Below are positions 1 through 9,518 of a stretch of 64,000 nucleotides of DNA, piece by piece. The translations under genes were made by a program, and so were the position numbers. Source of the stretch: Selaginella moellendorffii (taxonomy: Eukaryota > Streptophyta > Lycopodiopsida > Selaginellales > Selaginellaceae); contig NW_003314338.1 of assembly GCF_000143415.4 (NCBI RefSeq), positions 74,501 to 138,500 of the forward strand, read 5' to 3'. The notes under the pieces are model-generated. The model did not search any database and had not been told where the DNA came from. It saw only the letters and a list, made by a program, of their open reading frames with translations. Within the stretch, counting starts at the first letter, position 1. Each line of letters starts with the position of its first letter.

Positions 1-1408
1 CAACGGAGGGGCCACAGCAAATGATTCAGGTTGATGTCCGTGCCTTTAGTTTATATTTACACTCGCTCTCCTTCTCCCGCAGGTTGTGCTTAACAATGCA
101 ACACAAGAGACGGATAATCCAGACCTTCGCGATCGTGCATACATTTACTGGCGATTGCTTTCCACGGATCCGGAGGTCCGTGTTTACTTTGCTTATAGTT
201 TATTATCAGTTGGTAGCTTGTATGTTTCTTCTGTGCTTGCAGGCAGCCAAGGATGTCGTGCTCGCGGAGAAGCCGACCATTAATGATGACTCGAACATGT
301 TGGAGCCGTCGCTCTTGGATGAACTACTTTCAAACATTGCTACGTTGGCTTCAGTTTATCACAAGCCTCCGGATTCTTTTGTGAGCCGCGTCCGTGCAAC
401 AGTCCAACGCGACGATGACGAAGAATATGCAGCAGAGAGTCTTGATCCAGAGTCGTCTTCTGCACCAGTCTCGGAGATTACCACCTCCGTGGCTGCGCCA
501 GGAGGTGTCCCAGGGCAGCCTGCTGCTGTTCCTGATATTCTAGGAGACTTGATGGGTTTGGATGGATCAGCTGATCAACAACCAATGACCAGGTGAGAGT
601 GTGTGAACTGATGTGCTAAGAGAAGTCTTCATACTCTGTTGCTTACAGATCACTGCCAGTTCTGCTTAGTGCGTCCGCGGGCCAGGGCTTGCAAATTAGT
701 GGCAAGCTGGTTCGCAGGAATGGTCAAGTGGTTTACAGCCTGATGTTCGAGAACAGCTCACAGATACCACTGGACGGCTTCATGATCCAGTTCAACAAGA
801 ACACATTCGGTTTGGCAGCTGCGGCTCCGCTTCAAGTGCCACCTTTGGTACCTGGACGATCCGAAAGTGTGGTGCTGCCGATGGTGATGTATCAGAACGT
901 TGCTCCTGGCCCTCCAAACTCCCTTCTCCAAGTTGCTGTTAAGAATAACCAGCAGCCAGTCTGGTATTTCAACGACAAGATCTCTATCGAAGCTTTGTTT
1001 GGCGAAGATGGGAAAATGGAACGACAGCACTTTCTGGAGGTACAAGTTTTTTTTCTTAGCGCTTGCGTGCTCTGACTAATAATTCCTTTCAACCTTGCCC
1101 AGACTTGGAAGACTATTCCCGACTCACACGAGTTTATCAAGGAGTTACCCAGTGTTTGTGTCAACAGCGTGGAGTCGGCTATCCAGAAGCTGCAAGCCAC
1201 CAACCTGTTTTTCATTGCACGCAGGTCCCAGAAAGAATCGAGGCAAGAGCTGCTTTACCTGTCTGCCAAGGTTCCCCCCAACATTGTTTTCCTTGTGGAG
1301 CTGGCAACTGTGGTTGGGACGGCAGGTGTGAAGTGCGCTGTCAAGACGGTATCTCCAGAGATGGCACCGCTTCTCTTTGATGCACTTGAAGCGCTGTTGA
1401 GTACATGA
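1..1408 (+). CDS. Beta-adaptin, large subunit of AP-1/AP-2 adaptor complex (3' part, five exons)
   Basis: C-terminal part of the beta subunit of a clathrin adaptor complex, which helps select cargo and recruit clathrin in vesicle budding. Exons read 3-29 (...EGPQQMIQ), 83-175 ([17 protein letters not shown]), 243-592, 649-1039 and 1103-1408; introns are 53, 67, 56 and 63 nt, all GT...AG. The trunk end carries [23 protein letters not shown] and [12 protein letters not shown], typical of plant beta-adaptins. A low-complexity hinge follows ([21 protein letters not shown]), then the ear: [40 protein letters not shown] and a C-terminal appendage ending EALLST before TGA. The N-terminal trunk lies outside the window. 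Plants use one beta type for AP-1 and AP-2, so I do not choose between them. An old LTR starts about 105 bp after the stop, so the 3' UTR is short or runs into it. Confidence 0.95.
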
Positions 1409-1513
1409 ATCTGTACCTCCTTGCAAGTGGCAGGCTCATACTTCCCATTTTGTTGCTTAGATATATAAAGTATTTGCAGTCTGCAATTTAAGTGTAAACA
1501 ACAAATTTCAAGT

Positions 1514-1570
1514 TGTGAGTTGAGATGGAATATAGAAATAGAATACAGAAACCCTAATTTATATACAGGT
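1514..1570 (-). repeat. Left piece of an old, diverged family A LTR (reverse orientation)
   Basis: It begins TGTGAGTTGAGATGG and ends TTATATACAGGT, and aligns with the reverse complement of the young 174-bp LTR with mismatches and a small deletion. The rest of the same LTR resumes at 20403, so the young block 1571-20402 was inserted inside it. It is the 3' LTR of the decayed minus-strand element at 20531-23660. Confidence 0.8.
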
Positions 1571-1744
1571 TGTGAGGGCCAAGTGTACGGCTACGATGCC
1601 GTATACTAATATTAGCATAGTGGATTTTGGTAGCCGTCGGATTGGTTTCAATCCGGACCACTCACTCCTGTATATAAGCTAGGGTTTTTGGGTTAATTGA
1701 TATGCACATTTCTGTATTCCCTTTCCATATTCCATGCACTCACA
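1571..1744 (+). repeat. Family A LTR, 174 bp (left end of block)
   Basis: Bounded by TGTGAG...CTCACA, a 6-bp inverted terminal repeat with the TG...CA ends of LTR elements. It contains a TATA box (TATATAAG, 1671-1678) and a small hairpin GGATTG-gttt-CAATCC at 1639-1654. By eye it is identical to the LTRs at 18184 and 20229. 174 bp is short for a plant gypsy LTR. Confidence 0.9.
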
Positions 1745-1977
1745 TTGGTGGAGATGAGGGGCACCTTTGATTGTCCCTGGGGAGTGCTTGGATTTGGGAT
1801 TTCGGTTTAGATCTAGCTTTTGCATTGTCTAGATCTAGCTTTTTCCATTTCCTTTCTTTTGTTCTTTCCTTTCAGGATTTTGGTTTAGATCTAGCTTTTT
1901 GCATTGTCTAGATCTACCATTTCTTTCTAGCTTTTTGTCATTTCTCTTCTTTTGCTCTTTCTTTCTCATTCATTTTC
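1745..1977 (+). promoter_or_regulatory. 5' leader of family A with presumed primer-binding site
   Basis: Untranslated leader between LTR and gag ATG. Two bases after the LTR it reads TGGTGGAGATGAGGGG, in the place of a primer-binding site. It begins TGG as expected from a tRNA CCA end, but I could not match it to a tRNA; it is not the usual initiator-Met site. The leader holds repeated AGATCTAGCTTTTTSCATT units and pyrimidine-rich runs. The same leader recurs at 2583-2677 and 6578-6810. Confidence 0.65.
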
Positions 1978-2545
1978 ATGGCCGATCCGCAATCTCCTCC
2001 TTTGACTCTAGAGCAGCAGTTGGTTCAATTGCTTGATGCTATGCGCCTGCAATTGAACAACCAAACTCAGTTGATGGCGGCATTCACGGCACATGGTACA
2101 ACTCCTCCTGCTTTTGGTGCCAATCCTCGCGTTTGGCCGGAGTTCTTTCGTGGGAATCCTGGGGATGATGTGTACCATTGGTTCGATCACTTCACGGTGA
2201 TTGCCACATATCATTCTTGGGATGATGCTCGGCGTTTGCGTGAGTTCCCCACATGTCTTCAAGGGACGGCATTGCAGTGGTACAATGGATTGAGCGCAGC
2301 TACTCGTGGCGATTGGAGTGTTCTTCCGGACGTCTTCAAACGCGCCTTCGGACACGCCGACGATTGTGATGATGCCTTCCAACAATTGCATCGTCTTCGC
2401 CAAGGGCCATCTGAGTCGGTGATGCAATTTGGCGTTCGTTTCCGAAGTCTTTTGCTTCGTGCGGAACCAAATATGTCGGAGCGGATCAAGCTAGGAATGC
2501 TGTGGCCAGCACTTCGTCAAGATCTTGTCGGACTTGTGCATGCAC
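1978..2545 (+). pseudogene. gag, truncated copy (family A)
   Basis: Starts MADPQSPPLTLEQQLVQLL and covers the capsid-like retrotransposon gag domain (FFRGNPGDDVYHWFDHF ... LQGTALQWYNGLS). After GLVHA the sequence switches to an LTR tail at the shared bases TGCAC, so the zinc knuckle is missing and the frame runs on only to a stop at 2593-2595. An intact copy lies at 6811-7743. Confidence 0.85.
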
Positions 2546-2672
2546 ATTTCTGTATTCCCTTTCCATATTCCATGCACTCACATTGGTGGAGGTGAGGGGC
2601 ACCTTTGATTGTCCCTGGGGAGTGCTTGGATTTGGGATTTCGGTTTAGATCTAGCTTTTGCATTGTCTAGAT

Positions 2673-2714
<42 letters not shown>
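2541..2714 (+). repeat. LTR tail, second leader fragment and a 37-nt T run
   Basis: 2541-2582 is the last 42 bp of the family A LTR and 2583-2677 repeats the start of the leader. At the leader's own TTTTT the sequence becomes 37 consecutive T (2678-2714) and then enters reverse-oriented pol. Read on the minus strand, the pol fragment ends in a poly(A) tract, as if a polyadenylated, 3'-truncated transcript had been copied and joined at T-rich leader sequence. Confidence 0.75.
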
Positions 2715-2717
<3 letters not shown>

Positions 2718-5700
2718 GTAAACCTAGCTCTGTTGGTAATATTGGATCATGACCATATAGAAGTTTATATGGTGAAGCACCAACAGAACTCTGCACCCCT
2801 GTAACATAAGCATACCGAAGAGACGGCAAATAACCATCCCAATCCGAATGTTGAAAGTTCACATACTTCGCAATCATCCCTTTGAATGTCCGAACGAGCC
2901 GTTCCACCAGACCGTCTGATTGTGGATGATAAGCACTCGTAAAAGTGTGGCGTATCCCCAACCGAGATGTCAAAACATGAAATACCTCAGCCATAAATGC
3001 AGGACCATTATCCGAAAGAATCCGTTCTGGACAAGAATGCTGGAACACCACTCGATTGAGGAGGAAGTATCCAACAGCAGTTGCAGAGGCACTAGCAAGA
3101 GCACCAACTTCCACCCAACGAGTCAAGTAGTCAGAAGCAATAATAACATACTCATTGCCAGCAGTCGATCGCGGAAAAGGTCCCATAAGATCAAACGCCA
3201 CCAACTCAAACGGACGAGAAACTGCAATTGACTCCAACCGTCCTTCCGCAGCACAAGGGGGAGTATTACGAGCTTGGCACCAAACGCAGCTACGCACATA
3301 CCGGATAATATCACGTCGCATCTCTGGCCAATAGAAAGATCTGCGCAACTTCTCGGTGACACGACGGTGTCCCATATGCCCACCTAGAATAGGAGAATCA
3401 TGGTAGGCATAGAGAAACCGCGGAATAAACACCGAAGGCACCACCAGCCGTAAATGAGCATCAGGATCCGTCCCCACAAAATAAAGAAGGCCATCTTCAA
3501 GGCGATATTGAGAATGTAAATGCCGAAAAGGCAAGTCATCAGCAAGTGATGCAGGATTCTCAAACCCATCTCGAAGCCTTCGAATCCACGGCTCAATCTT
3601 TTGAGCCTCGCGAACCTCATCCAGAGAAGGTAGATCTTGCTCTACGCCCTGTGGACACTGAACGTCAAGGACAGCAACCGCCGACGGCACAGAATCCTCA
3701 TCTAGAAAATCCACAGATGCTGGAACAACAGGTTCATCAGAAACATGAGAAGTGAGTGGAGAAGGAAGAGGAGCTCGAGAAAGGGCATCAGCATCAGCCA
3801 TAGAACTCCCTGGGCGATGAACAACATCGAAATCATATATCTGAAGCTTCAAAGCCCATCGAGCCGTACGACCAACCAGGTTCTTCCGCTTCAATAATGA
3901 AGTAACAGCAGCATGGTCACCTTCAAGTAACGTCCGAGAACCATGTAGATAGGCATGAAGTTTCTCGAAACCCCAGACTGCTGCTAAACACTCCTTCTCC
4001 GTCGTGGAGTAGTTCATCTCCGCTGGTTGTAATGTACGGCTTATGTATGCAATGGGATGGCGCTGACCAGGCACACTTGAGCTCTCTTGCATCAACACAC
4101 CTCCAAGACCAATGTCAGAAGCATCCACGCGCAAAATAAAAGGTCGAGTGTAGTTAGGATATGCCAAAACCGGAGGAGTCGTCAATAGCTCTTTGAGATT
4201 CACGAACGCCCGCTCACAATCGGGAGACCAGATGAAAGATGACGTTGATGACTTCAGCAACGCTCGCAATGGTAAAGTGCGATCGGAAAGATGATCCACA
4301 AAACGACCGAGATACTGCACCTTACCCAAAAAGCGCTGCACATCATTCACACACTTCGGAGTAGGGAACTTTAGAACAGCCACAAGTTTGTCAGGATCAA
4401 CTTGCAAACCCTCACGAGAAATACGGTACCCAAGATAAGTTGTGTCCTTGGACCCAAACACGCACTTCGACCGCTTCAGCTTTAAACCAACGTCGCGTAG
4501 CCGATCCAACACTTTACAAACATCACGAACATGCTCCTCCCACGTCCCCTCCGAGTGGATCAAGACATCATCAATGAAGTCAGCCGTCACCTCTGGCATA
4601 TCGCAAAGAACCTCGTCCATCATTCGCTGAAAAGTTGCTGGAGCATTGTTCAAACCAAACGGCATCACCAAAAACTCGTACAAACCAAATGGTGTACGAA
4701 AAGCAGTCTTAGGAATATCGTCTTCAGCCATCGGTACTTGCCAATACCCAGAAGCAAGATCTAGCTTGGTGAACCAACGACTTCGCCCCAGACGATCCAA
4801 GAGATCAGCAGTGTGAGGAAGAGGGTACACGTCCGGGATCGTCACTTCATTTAACGGACGATAGTCGATGCAGAAACGAATACTCCCATCAGGCTTCGTC
4901 ACAAGATGAGGTTCACATGCCCAAGGACTCCGCGACTTCCGAATAACACCCTTCTCCAACATCTCCTTAACGTTTGCACGTAAAATCTTGATCTCCTTGG
5001 GTGACCGACGACGAACAGGAACCTTGATTGGACGAGCATCCCCGGTTGGAATGGGATGACGTGTGGCAATCTTGGCCCCAGACGATAGGTCAAATTCAAA
5101 GAGATCAGAATACTCCTTCATGAGCTGATCAACAGCTGCAACACAAAGATCATCGGAGGGATCGGAAAAGGGAAGAGCAGAACAAGATGGAAACACAAGA
5201 GGAAATAATGGGGGAACAAAAGTAATGGAAGCAGAGGTAGAAGTAGAGGGACGAAGAGGTACAGAAGTGAGAGGAATGGATGAAACATAAGGAAGTATGA
5301 GACAAGGGGGAAAAGCCTCAAAGTCACACTTGGCATGATTGTGCTGCAACCAATCCATACCAAGAATGAGGTCAAAAGCTTGACTCGGCACCACCCGCAA
5401 CGACTGCAACTCAAGCTCGAGATCGCCCACACGCACAACCAAGTCCGCCTCATCTCGTGCACATGCATGTGTACGGCCGTTGCCATAAAGAATGAAAACT
5501 GGATCCGCCGCACGACGCAAGTGTAGACGACAACGTGTGGCAACAGGTCGAGCAATAGAAGATAAACTCGAACCTGTATCAACCAACACGGAGAGAAGAA
5601 TAGGAGACCTCTTGTTATAAAAACGAGCTTGGAAAGTAAACACTGGATGAACCGGTGCCGAGTGAACCCCTTGATGATACTCCCGAAAGAAAGATGGAGG

Positions 5701-6102
5701 GGTCACTAACTTATTCGCGCAAGGTCCCTCCATTACTCGCGCGACTCCTCGTTTCCCGAATGCACCTCGGTATCCAAACCTTCCACCGCAGCAGCACCAA
5801 CGAGACGTTGCTGACGCCAAGGTCTCCACCCAGGAAATGGAGGTCGCCAATCCGGAAAGCGCCGACAACGCCGGTAAGTATGACCAACTTCATCACACGC
5901 CCAGCAACGAATGTCACGGCCACGACCACGTCCTCGCCCTTGTCCTTGGACTCGAGTAGCAGCAGCATCAACCTCCATGGGAACAGGACCATCACTCACA
6001 GGAAGTGGAGCTGAAGGACGTGTAGCAAGAAGTGGAAGAGGCGACGTCTCATAACGTTGTGCCAAGCGAAGAGCATCGTCAAGAGTGGCAGGAGCAAGTG
6101 CA
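2715..6102 (-). pseudogene. gag C-terminus plus pol fragment (family A, reversed)
   Basis: Read from the right: end of gag with zinc knuckle CX2CX4HX4C (CWACDEVGHTYRRC, stop near 5733), then the pol frame down to 2713. Pol carries protease (VLVDTGSS), reverse transcriptase (FTKLDLASGYWQVPM, FIDD), RNase H (RVDASDIGLGG, EKECLAAVWGF) and integrase with HHCC finger and DDE residues (AFDLMGPFP, ILSDNGPAF, GLVERLVRTFK). It stops at ELGLP, so the integrase C-terminus is missing. Both ends are mosaic junctions, so this piece has no LTR of its own. Confidence 0.88.
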
Positions 6103-6108
6103 GTTTCT

Positions 6109-6570
6109 CCGTACATTACAACCAGCGGAGATGAACTACTCCATGACGGAGAAGGAGTGTTTAGCAGCAGTCTGGGGTTTCGAGAAACTTCATGCCTATC
6201 TACATGGTTCTCGGACGTTACTTGAAGGTGACCATGCTGCTGTTACTTCATTATTGAAGCGGAAGAACCTGGTTGGTCGTACGGCTCGATGGGCTTTGAA
6301 GCTTCAGATATATGATTTCGATGTTGTTCATCGCCCAGGGAGTTCTATGGCTGATGCTGATGCCCTTTCTCGAGCTCCTCTTCCTTCTCCACTCACTTCT
6401 CATGTTTCTGATGAACCTGTTGTTCCAGCATCTGTGGATTTTCTAGATGAGGATTCTGTGCCGTCGGCGGTTGCAGTCCTTGACGTTCAGTGTCCACAGG
6501 GCGTAGAGCAAGATCTACCTTCTCTGGATGAGGTTCGCGAGGCTCAAAAGATTGAGCCGTGGATTCGAAG
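6109..6570 (+). pseudogene. RNase H/linker piece of pol (family A)
   Basis: From LQPAEMNYSMTEKECLAAVW to AQKIEPWIRRL, about 154 codons in frame with no start of its own. The left junction is an inversion with a short patch GCAGTTTCTC that matches an integrase-coding site (compare 17204). The right junction drops into the LTR tail ACTCACA at 6571. Confidence 0.85.
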
Positions 6571-6810
6571 ACTCACATTGGTGGAGATGAGGGGCACCTT
6601 TGATTGTCCCTGGGGAGTGCTTGGATTTGGGATTTCGGTTTAGATCTAGCTTTTGCATTATCTAGATCTAGCTTTTTCCATTTCCTTTCTTTTGTTCTTT
6701 CCTTTCAGGATTTTGGTTTAGATCTAGCTTTTTGCATTGTCTAGATCTACCATTTCTTTCTAGCTTTTTGTCATTTCTCTTCTTTTGCTCTTTCTTTCTC
6801 ATTCATTTTC
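6571..6810 (+). promoter_or_regulatory. LTR end (7 bp) and leader of the second plus-strand copy
   Basis: Only ACTCACA of the LTR remains, followed by the complete leader with the presumed primer site and the repeated AGATCTAGC units. There is no LTR promoter in front, so the gag that follows could be transcribed only from outside. Confidence 0.75.
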
Positions 6811-7743
6811 ATGGCCGATCCGCAATCTCCTCCTTTGACTCTAGAGCAGCAGTTGGTTCAATTGCTTGATGCTATGCGCCTGCAATTGAACAACCAAACT
6901 CAGTTGATGGCGGCATTCACGGCACATGGTACAACTCCTCCTGCTTTTGGTGCCAATCCTCGCGTTCGGCCGGAGTTCTTTCGTGGGAATCCTGGGGATG
7001 ATGTGTACCATTGGTTCGATCACTTCACGGTGATTGCCACATATCATTCTTGGGATGATGCTCGGCGTTTGCGTGAGTTCCCCACATGTCTTCAAGGGAC
7101 GGCATTGCAGTGGTACAATGGATTGAGCGCAGCTACTCGTGGCGATTGGAGTGTTCTTCCGGACGTCTTCAAACGCGCCTTCGGACACGCCGACGATTGT
7201 GATGATGCCTTCCAACAATTGCATCGTCTTCGCCAAGGGCCATCTGAGTCGGTGATGCAATTTGGCGTTCGTTTCCGAAGTCTTTTGCTTCGTGCGGAAC
7301 CAAATATGTCGGAGCGGATCAAGCTAGGAATGCTGTGGCCAGCACTTCGTCAAGATCTTGTCGGACTTGTGCATGCACTTGCTCCTGCCACTCTTGACGA
7401 TGCTCTTCGCTTGGCACAACGTTATGAGACATCGCCTCTTCCACTTCTTGCTACACGTCCTTCAGCTCCACTTCCTATGAGTGATGGTCCTGTTCCCATG
7501 GAGGTTGATGCTGCTGCTACTCGAGTCCAAGGACAAGGGCGAGGACGTGGTCGTGGCCGTGACATTCGTTGCTGGGCGTGTGATGAAGTTGGTCATACTT
7601 ATCGGCGTTGTCGGCGCTTTCCGGATTGGCGACCTCCATTTCCTGGGTGGAGACCTTGGCGTCAGCAACGTCCCGTTGGTGCTGCTGCGGTGGAAGGTTT
7701 GGATACCGAGGTGCATTCGGGAAACGAGGAGTCGCGCGAGTAA
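6811..7743 (+). CDS. gag: Gag polyprotein (family A), intact frame
   Basis: 310 residues: N-terminal Q-rich helix, capsid-like region (about 50-190), an arginine/glycine-rich stretch (GQGRGRGRGRD) and zinc knuckle CWACDEVGHTYRRC near residue 255. It forms the particle shell and binds element RNA. It overlaps the pol frame by about 136 nt; pol is in the -1 frame and has no ATG, as expected if Pol is made by frameshifting, although I see no clear slippery heptamer. The ATG lies just after the leader ATTCATTTTC. Confidence 0.88.
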   Translation: MADPQSPPLTLEQQLVQLLDAMRLQLNNQTQLMAAFTAHGTTPPAFGANPRVRPEFFRGNPGDDVYHWFDHFTVIATYHSWDDARRLREFPTCLQGTALQWYNGLSAATRGDWSVLPDVFKRAFGHADDCDDAFQQLHRLRQGPSESVMQFGVRFRSLLLRAEPNMSERIKLGMLWPALRQDLVGLVHALAPATLDDALRLAQRYETSPLPLLATRPSAPLPMSDGPVPMEVDAAATRVQGQGRGRGRGRDIRCWACDEVGHTYRRCRRFPDWRPPFPGWRPWRQQRPVGAAAVEGLDTEVHSGNEESRE

Positions 7744-9312
7744 TGGAGGGACCTTGCGCGAATAAGTTAGTGACCCCTCCATCTTTCTTTCGGGAGTATC
7801 ATCAAGGGGTTCACTCGGCACCGGTTCATCCAGTGTTTACTTTCCAAGCTCGTTTTTATAACAAGAGGTCTCCTCTTCTTCTCTCCGTGTTGGTTGATAC
7901 AGGTTCGAGTTTATCTTCTATTGCTCGACCTGTTGCCACACGTTGTCGTCTACACTTGCGTCGTGCGGCGGATCCAGTTTTCATTCTTTATGGCAACGGC
8001 CGTACACATGCATGTGCACGAGATGAGGCGGACTTGGTTGTGCGTGTGGGCGATCTCGAGCTTGAGTTGCAGTCGTTGCGGGTGGTGCCGAGTCAAGCTT
8101 TTGACCTCATTCTTGGTATGGATTGGTTGCAGCACAATCATGCCAAGTGTGACTTTGAGGCTTTTCCCCCTGGTCTCATACTTCCTTATGTTTCATCCAT
8201 TCCTCTCACTTCTGTACCTCTTCGTCCCTCTACTTCTACCTCTGCTTCCATTACTTTTGTTCCCCCATTATTTCCTCTTGTGTTTCTATCTTGTTCTGCT
8301 CTTCCCTTTTCCGATCCCTCCGATGATCTTTGTGTTGCAGCTGTTGATCAGCTCATGAAGGAGTATTCTGATCTCTTTGAATTTGACCTATCGTCTGGGG
8401 CCAAGATTGCCACACGTCATCCCATTCCAACCGGGGATGCTCGTCCAATCAAGGTTCCTGTTCGTCGTCGGTCACCCAAGGAGATCAAGATTTTACGTGC
8501 AAACGTTAAGGAGATGTTGGAGAAGGGTGTTATTCGGAAGTCGCGGAGTCCTTGGGCATGTGAACCTCATCTTGTGACGAAGCCTGATGGGAGTATTCGT
8601 TTCTGCATCGACTATCGTCCGTTAAATGAAGTTACGATCCCGGACGTGTACCCTCTTCCTCACACTGCTGATCTCTTGGATCGTCTGGGGCGAAGTCGTT
8701 GGTTCACCAAGCTAGATCTTGCTTCTGGGTATTGGCAAGTACCGATGGCTGAAGACGATATTCCTAAGACTGCTTTTCGTACACCATTTGATTTGTACGA
8801 GTTTTTGGTGATGCCGTTTGGTTTGAACAATGCTCCAGCAACTTTTCAGCGAATGATGGACAAGGTTCTTTGCGATATGCCAGAGGTGACGGCTGACTTC
8901 ATTGATGATGTCTTGATCCACTCGGAGGGGACGTGGGAGGAGCATGTTCGTGATGTTTGTAAAGTGTTGGATCGGCTACGCGACGTTGGTTTAAAGCTGA
9001 AGCGGTCGAAGTGCGTGTTTGGGTCCAAGGACACAACTTATCTTGGGTACCGTATTTCTCGTGAGGGTTTGCAAGTTGATCCTGACAAACTTGTGGCTGT
9101 TCTAAAGTTCCCTACTCCGAAGTGTGTGAATGATGTGCAGCGCTTTTTGGGTAAGGTGCAGTATCTCGGTCGTTTTGTGGATCATCTTTCCGATCGCACT
9201 TTACCATTGCGAGCGTTGCTGAAGTCATCAACGTCATCTTTCATCTGGTCTCCCGATTGTGAGCGGGCGTTCGTGAATCTCAAAGAGCTATTGACGACTC
9301 CTCCGGTTTCAA
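7608..9312 (+). pseudogene. pol, truncated in RNase H linker (family A)
   Basis: Protease (LVDTGSSLSS) and a complete RT core (PFGLNNAPATFQRMM, FIDDVLIHS), ending at LLTTPP where the sequence meets a reverse-oriented LTR. RNase H and integrase are absent. It carries a private change FDLYEFLV against FGLYEFLV in the other copies, next to the conserved MPFG block. In -1 frame to gag. Confidence 0.88.
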
Positions 9313-9486
9313 TGTGAGTGCATGGAATATGGAAAGGGAATACAGAAATGTGCATATCAATTAACCCAAAAACCCTAGCTTATATACAGGAGTGAGTGGT
9401 CCGGATTGAAACCAATCCGACGGCTACCAAAATCCACTATGCTAATATTAGTATACGGCATCGTAGCCGTACACTTGGCCCTCACA
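9313..9486 (-). repeat. Family A LTR, reverse orientation
   Basis: Exactly 174 bp with TGTGAG...CTCACA ends, the reverse complement of the LTR at 1571. The polypurine tract of the adjoining minus-strand pol (reverse complement of TCATCCCCTCCTCTC, 9487-9501) abuts it, so it is the 3' LTR of that minus-strand piece. Confidence 0.9.
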
Positions 9487-9518
9487 TCATCCCCTCCTCT
9501 CGGAATCATGGAAGGCCG

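Noticed and set aside
1747-1762. Assigning a specific tRNA to the family A primer site
   Set aside because: TGGTGGAGATGAGGGG could not be matched with confidence to any tRNA 3' end from memory.
2678-2714. Poly(T) as a terminator or host poly(A) site
   Set aside because: It lies at a rearrangement junction within transposon DNA, not after a gene; a captured poly(A) or an assembly artefact is more likely.
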